Positions 6,794-13,075 of a DNA stretch of 14,965 nucleotides are shown one piece after another. Location of the stretch: NCBI GenBank assembly GCA_964405405.1, contig CAYONT010000046.1:1-14965 (forward strand). The letters are read 5' to 3'. The notes under the pieces are model-generated. The model was given only the letters and a program-made list of their open reading frames with translations, was not told where the DNA came from and did not search any database. Each line of letters starts with the position of its first letter. The first letter of the stretch is position 1. Source of the stretch: CAMCYM01 sp964405405 (lineage in GTDB: Bacteria; Bacteroidota; Bacteroidia; Flavobacteriales_D; Sanyastnellaceae). The position numbers and the translations under genes are program-made.

Positions 6794-7675
6794 TTAGGGG
6801 CGGTCTCGCAACTCTTGGTGAGCAAGCAATGCGCCTCTCATGCGGTCGATTGCCTTGACTGGCCCGGCTTTCCGGTTCATGAGTTGGTTCAGGGTTTGGT
6901 CCAAATGCGGCACAACTCCTCCCAATTTCCCCACGATTTCCTTTATTCGCTCCTGCTGCGACGTTTGGACAGAGAAGAGCAGGTACCCCGACGCATCCAG
7001 CGCCAAGGCCAATTCCACAGCATCGGTGACCGTTCCCTTCCACTCAAATGATTTCCCTTGCGAAGCAGCACTCTCGCTTCCGAGCACATTCTCGGTCTTG
7101 AGTCCAGTGGTCATGACTTGCCCAATTCGCTCCCTCATCGCCTCCCATCGTTCAAAGGTTGATGCCTGGGCAGCAAAGAACAGTCCGGCTTTTGCCTTGA
7201 CTTCGTCTAGAACTTCAGGTTCCCGCTCGACGATACGCCAGTTCCCGGTGAACATCAACTCATGAAGTTCAGCTGTTGACCTGTGTTTCAATACGCGTTC
7301 GAGATCAGCAAGTTCCACAGCCACCTCAATGGACCACAGTCCTCTAGTTTCCACCAACTCGCGTTTTACCGCATCCAAGATTTCATTGAGGTGTGCTGTG
7401 TATTCTCCAATCGACTCGTATCCATTGAAGTTGAAACGAACGCCCTGGTTGAGCTCAGGCGGCAACAATTTTCGCCGGCCAGAGCCGGTGAGATTCATGT
7501 TGCACATTCTCAGTGCTTGAGCCAATAGAAGTTCGTTGGGAGTCATCAGGTGTTCGCATGCGCACGTTGGGCATTGTACTACCTTGGACTTGGCTCGGTT
7601 TCGTGAAAATCGATTATTGACCCAATGTGTCAGTAATTCGCCCTGTTTCTCAAGGTATTTAAGAGAAGTTGGCAA
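6794..7675 (-). CDS. RteC-like protein
   Basis: A 293-residue protein whose C-terminal part (about 209-288) follows the RteC pattern: F.WKG...DAVELALALDASG, then SQQERIKEIVGKLGG, then LNQLMNRKAGPVKAIDRM..ALL. In RteC the corresponding text is W.gs..dLieLiyAL, a segment before the 'R-K' motif, and a helical tail. RteC is the regulator that activates excision genes of CTnDOT-type conjugative transposons. The N-terminus carries C35-x2-C38-x-C40-x-H42, a possible metal site I cannot assign. The only start giving this length is TTG at 7675. The next in-frame ATG is codon 44, so the start is uncertain. The island position and the neighbouring HTH fragment support a role in mobile-element control. 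Function is inferred from resemblance only. Confidence 0.6.
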   Translation of the reverse strand: MPTSLKYLEKQGELLTHWVNNRFSRNRAKSKVVQCPTCACEHLMTPNELLLAQALRMCNMNLTGSGRRKLLPPELNQGVRFNFNGYESIGEYTAHLNEILDAVKRELVETRGLWSIEVAVELADLERVLKHRSTAELHELMFTGNWRIVEREPEVLDEVKAKAGLFFAAQASTFERWEAMRERIGQVMTTGLKTENVLGSESAASQGKSFEWKGTVTDAVELALALDASGYLLFSVQTSQQERIKEIVGKLGGVVPHLDQTLNQLMNRKAGPVKAIDRMRGALLAHQELRDRP

Positions 7676-7797
7676 AGGTGCAGTCGGCAGGTGATGTAGT
7701 CACATCAACCTTTCCAAGGCGATGTGCAGTTGATTCTCTTGTTCTCAAATACTGCTCATTTTTCGCTGGATTTCACAAACAGCGCGTACATTGTAGT

Positions 7798-7811
7798 CCA
7801 AACTGCAACCC
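7798..7811 (+). repeat. CCAAACTGCAACCC 14-mer, copy 2
   Basis: An exact copy of the 14-mer also found at 6526-6539 and 12648-12661, each preceded by GTA. Here and at 12648 the shared 16-mer GATTAGGTTCGAGAGT begins 62-64 nt downstream. This region is intergenic, between the divergent tail of the RteC-like gene's upstream region and the end of the hydrolase gene. Confidence 0.7.
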
Positions 7812-7828
7812 CGATCGGGCCCAAAACG

Positions 7829-7857
7829 AAGAAAGCCGCGCCAGGCGCAGCTTTCTT
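7829..7857. terminator. Hairpin with AAGAAAGC/GCTTTCTT arms
   Basis: AAGAAAGC (7829-7836) pairs with GCTTTCTT (7850-7857). Inside, GCGCC/GGCGC continues the stem after a C/A mismatch. It lies downstream of the minus-strand hydrolase gene and could end that operon, although the T-run on the minus side is modest (CGTTTT). Confidence 0.5.
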
Positions 7858-7859
7858 GG

Positions 7860-7929
7860 GATTAGGTTCGAGAGTGGGAGAGACGAACGCTATTGAAATT
7901 TTGGCGAGTCCATTTCTGGGTCTCTCCGC
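7860..7929. other. Internal att-like scar
   Basis: GATTAGGTTCGAGAGT (7860-7875) is identical to 12712-12727, the sequence abutting direct repeat copy B. It is followed by GGAGAGAC (7877-7884) and, 35 nt further, by the inverse GTCTCTCCGC (7920-7929). The latter 10-mer is also the start of both direct repeats and the tRNA acceptor end. GTTCG (7866-7870) is inverted as CGAAC (7884-7888). This looks like an old integration junction or a collapsed tRNA-Ser end inside the island. Confidence 0.5.
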
Positions 7930-7960
7930 TCAACGGAATCGGACCTCTGCAGTCTTTGCG

Positions 7961-9001
7961 CTAATACGCAGGGGTCAATTCACCGGAGTCCACATGGCTT
8001 CCTATCGTGTCCGACCATATGTTAAATATTTTGCTCATTGTTACGGGATGACTTTCTGTTAAGAAATGCTTCCCTTTGCCTAAGTACACAAAATACCCAT
8101 TTTGGAAATTTTCTTGTGCATATTCAACGGCTTTCTTTCTGTTTATTAGCCCTTTTCTTGCGTAGAAATATAAAATCGGGACCTGGGTTTCCGTCATTCC
8201 TTTCGATATGGTGTCCAATAATGAAGCAAATTCACTTTCTCCCCTACCCTTCGAATAGGATAATACCGCCGGGTCAGGACCATTAGTTATCGCATAGCGC
8301 CTATTTTCATTATTCCAAGGTTGAGTGTAAGATTCACATGCCTCCTTGGGAAGTTTTCTGCCTGAAAAAAAAGTGATAGCAATTCTTTTGCCCGCGAAGT
8401 TTCTGTCAATCATCCATTTTTCGTTTCCCTCCTCACTTCTGGTTAACCTCATAAAGGCTTTGAGGCTGAATGGCAATTGATCATACATTATTTCGGCGGG
8501 CATAAACGGGGCTTCGAAGAGCGCTATTCCTTTCACATTTTGCGGTTCTCGTATCGCATACAACATTCCGACGAGTGAACCTATATCTTGAATAAATAGT
8601 GTGACATTCTTGAGCTGCTTCACTTCTATGAAGTCTTTCAGCATTTGATACTGCTCTTCGACTGACACGCCCTTATCCTTGGGAAAGCTAGATTTGCCGA
8701 ATCCCAAGAGGTCAATAGCAATTACTTTTTTGCTGCTGTCGATATTTGGGATGATATTTCGCCATAAGTAGACATTTGCTGGTAAACCGTGTAGTAATAA
8801 AACAGGATCGCCCTCGCCCGATTCCACGTAGTGTATCGTGTCTTCTCCTAGATTGATGAATTGGGACTCGAATGGGAAATCAACTGCGATATATCTTTCC
8901 ACTTTCGTTTTGGTACTGGAATAAACGTCTTGTGCATTCGAGGTTAAAAGAATCAAGAAGCTCAATACTATGCAGGATATTATTATGTGAACTTGTTTCA
9001 T
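7961..9001 (-). CDS. Exported alpha/beta hydrolase, haloalkane dehalogenase-like
   Basis: A 346-residue protein with an N-terminal hydrophobic signal (MKQVHIIISCIVLSFLILL, then SNAQ), so probably periplasmic. The core follows haloalkane dehalogenases of the DhaA/LinB type: LLLHGLP.....LWRNIIP (68-85), AIDLLGFGKS, a nucleophile elbow QDIGS with Asp139, LFEAP with Glu163 at the family's catalytic-acid position, and KHFLTESHP with His312. The Asp-Glu-His catalytic set is complete. The two halide-binding residues of that group are changed: Asn of HGNP is Leu73, and Trp after the nucleophile is Ile140. Dehalogenation is therefore doubtful, and another ester, epoxide or lactone substrate is possible. 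The ATG at 9001 is chosen for the signal peptide. It sits one base after the stop of the upstream membrane gene, so translation is likely coupled. AT-richer than the flanking chromosome. Confidence 0.8.
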   Translation of the reverse strand: MKQVHIIISCIVLSFLILLTSNAQDVYSSTKTKVERYIAVDFPFESQFINLGEDTIHYVESGEGDPVLLLHGLPANVYLWRNIIPNIDSSKKVIAIDLLGFGKSSFPKDKGVSVEEQYQMLKDFIEVKQLKNVTLFIQDIGSLVGMLYAIREPQNVKGIALFEAPFMPAEIMYDQLPFSLKAFMRLTRSEEGNEKWMIDRNFAGKRIAITFFSGRKLPKEACESYTQPWNNENRRYAITNGPDPAVLSYSKGRGESEFASLLDTISKGMTETQVPILYFYARKGLINRKKAVEYAQENFQNGYFVYLGKGKHFLTESHPVTMSKIFNIWSDTIGSHVDSGELTPAY

Positions 9002-9002
9002 T

Positions 9003-9491
9003 TCAATTGTTCCTGAAGTTTTTGAAAAGTCTGCCAAAAATGTAGATGTGGCTCACAATTGTGATAGGTCCAACAATAACCGACATCCACCAGATTCCCC
9101 CGATATCATAGTTGTAAAATTCCAGCGCGGAAACTTGGGGAAGGGCAGTCAGCAAGTCTACAAATCCCCAAATGTTAAAGACCCAAACAAGCGGTATGGC
9201 GTATTTCCAACTGATTTTGAGTGCGTATGTGGTAATTAACGCTAGGATTGAGACGCTGTAGTCCCAAAGGCCAATTGTGTGAGCTAAATTTGTTGGAAAT
9301 GCATCATAGATTTGATTATCCACCATAAACATCATTCCCAAATACCTGATTGCCTGCACAAAAACAAATGGTATTAACGCTTCATGAATGGGTAGTTTTG
9401 AAACTTTTGGCAAAATAAACCATCTGAGGGCCAAGTATGCCGTTAGAAATGCTGCAAGAGTTTGCAGATTAAATATTGTGAAGTTGTCCAT
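9003..9491 (-). CDS. Small multi-pass membrane protein of unknown function
   Basis: A 162-residue hydrophobic protein with about five predicted transmembrane segments (near 6-28, 35-57, 72-91, 97-116 and 131-152) and a basic C-terminus (GRLFKNFRNN). Charged and polar residues inside or beside the membrane (R23, H36, R49, D77, D112) could form a site, but I recognise no family. It is the middle gene of the SDR-membrane-hydrolase operon: 18 nt after the SDR stop and 1 nt before the hydrolase start. It may supply a membrane partner for the same pathway. Confidence 0.75.
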   Translation of the reverse strand: MDNFTIFNLQTLAAFLTAYLALRWFILPKVSKLPIHEALIPFVFVQAIRYLGMMFMVDNQIYDAFPTNLAHTIGLWDYSVSILALITTYALKISWKYAIPLVWVFNIWGFVDLLTALPQVSALEFYNYDIGGIWWMSVIVGPITIVSHIYIFGRLFKNFRNN

Positions 9492-9509
9492 TGAACTGCG
9501 ATGTGCGGT

Positions 9510-10283
9510 TTAGATTTTGGCGACTGGTATCGGCTTTTTATTGAGCTGGTTGAAGATGAATTGCGGAGCAACTCGACTCAAAAGTTTGAGTTGCTTTGAG
9601 ATACCTGGTGTTATTTCTTCTCTGCCCTTTGTGAATTCGCTCCAGAAAATGTCTGCCAAAGTTTCTGGCGGCATGGGCTTCAAGTTGGAATCGTCATTGA
9701 TATTGGCTGCATCTGCCAATGGTGTGTCAACAACAGGAGGCATGAGTTCAATGACCTTGATGCCATGTCCTTTTAGTTGGGGGCGGATTGCCTTGGTCCA
9801 AAAATGTAAGGCAGCCTTCGTTCCTGAGTAGACCGGGGCTTGGGAGAATGATACATAGGCCAAACCGGATGAAACATTGATCAAGCAGGCATCATTGCTT
9901 TGAATAAGCTGTGGTAAGAAGTGGTGAAGTAAACGAATTGGGGAACTGTAGTTGATTTCTATTTCTTCAAATTGTTTGCGAATGTCGTTTGTCTTCAGGC
10001 CTGAATTGACGAGGTTCATGATTCCGGCATTGTTGATCAAAACATCAATTCCCCCAAATTTTTCACGCATTGTGGCCGCTAAAGAATTGACATCTTCATC
10101 ACTGGTTACATCGCTCTGAAGTGCATGAAGACTTGGGTTCTCAGTGGTAATTTTTTCAAGTTTGCTGAGATTTCTACCGGTAATAATGACCGTGTTCTCG
10201 TTCTCAGCGAACTTCTTCGCAAGTGCCAATCCAATGCCTGAACTTCCTCCAGTGATGAGCACTTTGAGCTTCGTGTATTTCAT
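9510..10283 (-). CDS. Short-chain dehydrogenase/reductase (DltE-like)
   Basis: A 257-residue cytosolic classical SDR using NAD(P)H. It shows the cofactor motif TGGSSGIG (11-18), NNAG (84-87), the catalytic Ser at 138 in NVSSG, and Y152-x3-K156 in VYSGTKAA. The C-terminal basic, hydrophobic tail (RVAPQFIFNQLNKKPIP) resembles the DltE-like subgroup. The substrate is unknown. An in-frame ATG at 10307 would add 8 residues. The ATG at 10283 is preferred because the glycine motif then falls at the usual distance and the candidate promoter box at 10314-10321 leaves a short leader. First gene of the three-gene operon. The IS1595 remnant lies about 60 bp upstream. Confidence 0.85.
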   Translation of the reverse strand: MKYTKLKVLITGGSSGIGLALAKKFAENENTVIITGRNLSKLEKITTENPSLHALQSDVTSDEDVNSLAATMREKFGGIDVLINNAGIMNLVNSGLKTNDIRKQFEEIEINYSSPIRLLHHFLPQLIQSNDACLINVSSGLAYVSFSQAPVYSGTKAALHFWTKAIRPQLKGHGIKVIELMPPVVDTPLADAANINDDSNLKPMPPETLADIFWSEFTKGREEITPGISKQLKLLSRVAPQFIFNQLNKKPIPVAKI

Positions 10284-10313
10284 TCTGCGCGTTATTGCTT
10301 GTCCCATTTGCTG

Positions 10314-10321
10314 CGAAGATA
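10314..10321 (-). promoter_or_regulatory. Candidate -7 box of the SDR operon
   Basis: On the minus strand TATCTTCG matches TAnnTTTG with one mismatch. It gives a leader of roughly 25 nt to the ATG at 10283. It lies outside the IS remnant, so the operon may still have its own promoter core. Confidence 0.35.
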
Positions 10322-10368
10322 TGGACTCACCTCCAGAATACTACTAAATCAGTAGTGAAAGTGTGAAA

Positions 10369-11356
10369 ATGCTTATCTACATGAATGTAGACGACTTGTG
10401 GCGACAGCCCTGAAGAGCTGAAAAACAGACTCTTCACGGCACCTCCGGCCATTGAACTTGAAGCAATACTCATCCAAGTACAGTTACAACCAAACCGCAG
10501 GCAGATGATGGTAAATCCCCAAAAACAGCCGCTTTGCATTGCTGATGGCGATGTGCACCCTCGGGAGCGCATGGCTGGTGTTTTTGGGCGCGGTCTTTTT
10601 GGGAAGGTGCGCTCGGACGTGTGGTTCGATGCTTTTGTAAGCGGGATCTGCGTCGGAGCGCACAACGGCATTCGGATTCAGCAACCGCTGCGCAAGCTTG
10701 GAATAGGTCACACCAGTATGGTTGGGCAGGTGGGTCATCCGCAATCGACCGGCGGCCTTTCTTCTCTCACCACCCCTGGATTCAACGGTGACGAGCACCG
10801 GCTGCTTCCGAACGCTCCCTCGGCCGCGATTGAACAGGTCATCACCTTCTTCCGGCTCCTTGTGCGCCGAGAAATACCCGTTGTCCAGCTCGATTTCCCA
10901 GGAAAGCACCACCGACTCATTCGCCTTGCCCATCGCCCCGCGGATCTTCTGCATCATGTACCACACCGGCTCGTATCGCTTAAGCCCCAGTCGCTGCTGC
11001 ATGTCCTTGGCCGAAACCGCCTTGGGCGTACTCGTCATCAAAAACATGCAGGTGTACCAGGTGTGAATGGGCAACTTGCTGTGTATCATGATTGTGCCGC
11101 TGCGAATGGTCGTCTTTGCCCCGCAATCCGATCATTCCCAGTGGTCACAGGTCGAAAGCCAGCTCATGCGCGCCGAGTCACACGCCCGGCAAGTCAGCCC
11201 ATTTTCCTCGCGAAGGGTCCTCAAGTGTTGGATGCAGCTCGCCTCATCAGGGAAGCGTTTGAAAAATTCTTGAGTCGTCATCAGGTCCGATTTGAGGCCA
11301 AATCAACTCCCTCACATCGTAACCCATTTACGTCCTACACACAAACGGATAAGCAT
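10369..11356 (-). mobile_element. IS1595-family insertion sequence, decayed
   Basis: About 1 kb carrying an inactivated IS1595-type transposase. Candidate terminal inverted repeats are ATGCTTATC-N8-TGTAG at 10369-10390 and its reverse complement at the right end, with GATAAGCAT at 11348-11356. The sequence just outside each end is similar (AAAGTGTG left, AAAGTGTA right) but not at the same distance, so a target duplication is not proven. The exact ends are therefore approximate. It sits between the SDR operon and the HxlR gene. Confidence 0.7.
10373..11281 (-). pseudogene. IS1595-family transposase with two in-frame stops
   Basis: One continuous frame of 303 codons, including the stop, from ATG at 11281. 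The N-terminus (MTTQEFFKRFPDEASCIQHL) leads to a zinc ribbon with C31-x2-C34 and, later, C53. The catalytic region has LSWEIELDNGYFSAHKEPEEG, VVRSDADPAYKSIEPH and ISNAKRLFLGIYHHLP, with the family tail LYLDEYCFKFN. Codon 50 is TGA (11132-11134), exactly where the third zinc-ribbon cysteine is expected (HWE-stop-SDC). A second stop, TAA, is at 10484-10486 before LYLDEYC, where CAA (Gln) would fit. No frameshift is needed. An internal start at 11089 would give a 201-residue product without the zinc ribbon, which is unlikely to be active. Confidence 0.85.
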
Positions 11357-11799
11357 AAAGTGTAAAAGTAATGAAAACCAATTTTTTAGGTTTCAAAATA
11401 AAGAATTGGTTCTTTCCTCTTCTCCAGAGTTGAGTAGAGCCTGCGTACCGAATTTGCGGGCAATGCCCAGGACAACAACGCGACATCGTGGTGCGTCATT
11501 CATGGATTCGTTCTGAACTCTTATCATGGCCTCGTAGGTAATTCAAATTCTCTGGCGTTCGTTGGGAAATCCTCCACTGCTAATACCCTGTTTTTGGATA
11601 GCTAATTGGTGTTCATCAAGTCGTTCCGTGCCAGGAATTTCCTTGCAGGGGTCCATCTTATTTCTGAATTCCTCCGCATCATCAGGAAGGGTATTAGAAA
11701 AGTTTCGGCAGATGAATCGGTATTTTCGCTGTCAAAGAAGAGGCGAATTTTACTCGCGGCTTTGGTGACCCTGTTATTAGTGAAGGACAGAAGAACAGA
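11357..11799. other. Gene-poor spacer upstream of the HxlR gene
   Basis: 443 bp without a gene I can support. A 44-codon minus-strand frame (11393-11527) and a 65-codon plus-strand frame ending in ATGA at the HxlR start (11606-11803) show no recognisable domain. CCAATT at 11378 and AATTGG at 11404 are a short inverted pair. This is probably the original regulatory region between HxlR and the SDR operon, extended by IS insertion. Confidence 0.4.
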
Positions 11800-12231
11800 A
11801 TGAAGAAAGGTTTTAGATCAAGGTGTCCAATTGCAAGCATGTTGGACGTAGTAGGGGACAAGTGGACATTAGTCCTGGTAAGGGATATGCTCCTAATGGG
11901 AAAGAAAACATTCAAGGAGTTTTCCTCATCTGAAGAGGGAATCGCCCCGGGTATATTATCGGCAAGGCTCAAATTGCTTGAAGGCAGAGGTGTTGTAACA
12001 AAAAGGAGACTGCCAGGAAATCAAAAGGAAAACATCTACCTGCTGACTGAGCGCGGAATCGGACTAGCGCCAGTCATTGTAGAAATGATTTTTTGGAGCG
12101 ACCGCAACCTTCGAGACAGTCACGATGAAATGTACCTGCTGTCTAGTTTAGGAATGGGGGAAGATAGGAAGGCTTTTGCCTTGGGAGTTCAACACAGTTA
12201 TCGTGAACTTGTTTCCAGAATTTTAGGGTAA
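11800..12231 (+). CDS. HxlR-family transcriptional regulator
   Basis: A 143-residue winged-helix DNA-binding protein. The HxlR signature is at residues 8-30: RCPIASMLDVVGDKWTLVLVRDM, with Cys9 at the conserved position used as a redox or electrophile sensor in several members. It continues with the recognition region F.EF...EEGIAPGILSARLKLLE and wing GVVTKRRL....ENIYLLTERG. The C-terminal ~40 residues are variable. HxlR proteins commonly control a divergent gene for an oxidoreductase. Here the SDR operon is the natural target, now separated from it by the dead IS. AT-rich composition matches the SDR operon rather than the host flanks. Confidence 0.9.
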   Translation: MKKGFRSRCPIASMLDVVGDKWTLVLVRDMLLMGKKTFKEFSSSEEGIAPGILSARLKLLEGRGVVTKRRLPGNQKENIYLLTERGIGLAPVIVEMIFWSDRNLRDSHDEMYLLSSLGMGEDRKAFALGVQHSYRELVSRILG

Positions 12232-12550
12232 GGGACGGTTGAGATACCAGGACGATACCATCTCGTGTAATTGAGTTGAGCTTGGATGTAGATATTGACG
12301 AGGCTGAGAGATTGTGCTCTGCAGAGAGGTTGTTCTTGATGTAATTGACGAAGACGATAGTAGGAAACACATTCAATCGTAAGTTCAAATATACCTCTGA
12401 CTCTGTGTGAGTTGAGACCTTGAGTGATTGCTCAGGGCGAAATGCGTTTTAACTGCATGGTACCTGTACTTTGCACTCTTTTATGCCAATTGCACGATGC
12501 TATTGATGATGCTGTCTAGTCGCCACAAAAACAGTGAGTTGCTGTGGTTT
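12232..12550. other. Non-coding stretch downstream of HxlR
   Basis: About 320 bp, AT-rich, with no gene or clear terminator that I can support. It includes AAACAGTGAGTTGCTGTGG just before the tRNA-end remnant, which does not complete a tRNA cloverleaf. Confidence 0.4.
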
Positions 12551-12582
12551 GGGTTCGAATCCTGTACTTTTGAGAAATTCTG
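12551..12582 (+). other. Degenerate copy of the tRNA-Ser 3' end and its flank
   Basis: GGGTTCGAATCC is identical to the tRNA T-arm at 6293-6304. It is followed by TGT, 8 unlike bases, and GAAATTCTG, where the tRNA locus has CTGT, 8 bases, and GAAATACTG. Except for one deleted C the spacing is the same, so this is probably an old attachment-site remnant inside the island rather than a working tRNA. No anticodon half is present. Confidence 0.55.
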
Positions 12583-12647
12583 AAATCGCTGTGAATCCTA
12601 GCGAATTTCGGTGCATCTTAGCGAAGATTCCTCGTAAATCGCGGTAT

Positions 12648-12696
12648 CCAAACTGCAACCCAACTGTGAACTGCAACCCCTTTGGGGTTTTGAATT
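12648..12696. terminator. Repeat-associated hairpin, copy 3 (CCAAACTGCAACCC)
   Basis: The 14-mer at 12648-12661 is followed by a second ACTGCAACCCC and a tight hairpin AACCCC-TTT-GGGGTT (12675-12689) ending in TTTTGAATTT, similar to the unit at 6526-6566. It could terminate rightward transcription from HxlR. The shared text marks it as a repeated island-boundary unit. Confidence 0.55.
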
Positions 12697-12711
12697 TCAA
12701 AGAGTTACGCT

Positions 12712-12740
12712 GATTAGGTTCGAGAGTCGGTCTCTCCGCG
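12712..12740 (+). other. Right island junction (candidate attR)
   Basis: GATTAGGTTCGAGAGTCG meets GTCTCTCCGCG here. GGTTCGA (12718-12724), six bases, then GTCTCTCCGCG has the same spacing as the tRNA T-loop and acceptor end at 6294-6317. The change from island sequence to tRNA-derived repeat occurs between 12724 and 12730, the expected crossover zone of a T-arm-directed tyrosine recombinase. Confidence 0.65.
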
Positions 12741-12915
12741 AAATACTGGAAAAGCCGGTGCGCAAGCACCGGCTTTTTGCTTTGGGAGGCGGATGAAGTC
12801 CCACTTCAATCCGTCGCCCAAAGCAAAAAAGCGGCGGCCTTCAAGGCCGCCGGGCTTTTCCAGTCTTTCAAGCCCCCCCCCAAGGGATCACGAGCGCCCC
12901 GGCGCGAGCAATCCC
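12730..12915 (+). repeat. Direct repeat copy B (distal, attR side)
   Basis: 186 bases matching 6307-6493 with a single T deletion in the run at 12774. It includes the tRNA acceptor strand, the terminator hairpin and the whole multi-arm structure (12745-12864), and ends GAGCAATCCC before diverging. No tRNA 5' part precedes it. Confidence 0.93.
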
Positions 12916-13075
12916 TTGGGCTGCTTCGGCCGATTGAACCGTGGTCATTGTCACACGGATCGCTGGACCCAGGTTTGTACAACATCCCGTCCGTTCCCGG
13001 GAGGTCCTGCGTTCCACGAAGACCACTGCCTGCGTTTGCTTAGGGCAGTTTTTCCTCTCAGGCCCAATGGGTTCA

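Larger units (their letters stand above)
6494..12729. mobile_element. tRNA-Ser-associated genomic island (decayed integrative element)
   Basis: About 6.2 kb lies between the two copies of the tRNA-anchored direct repeat. Supporting signs are the tRNA 3'-end location, an RteC-like gene, a truncated excisionase-like gene, a dead IS, internal att-like scars, and lower GC from about 7.7 to 12.7 kb than on either side (by eye). No integrase, relaxase or conjugation gene is present, so the element is probably immobile now or was mobilised in trans. Cargo: SDR, membrane protein, hydrolase, HxlR regulator. Confidence 0.75.

Noticed and set aside
10505..11365. Plus-strand 286-codon frame over the IS
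   Set aside because: It is the antisense of the transposase pseudogene. The minus strand carries clear IS1595 motifs.
12500..12769. Minus-strand 89-codon frame near the right end of the island
   Set aside because: It includes the antisense of a tRNA T-loop (GFEP) and the hairpin repeat, and there is no domain.
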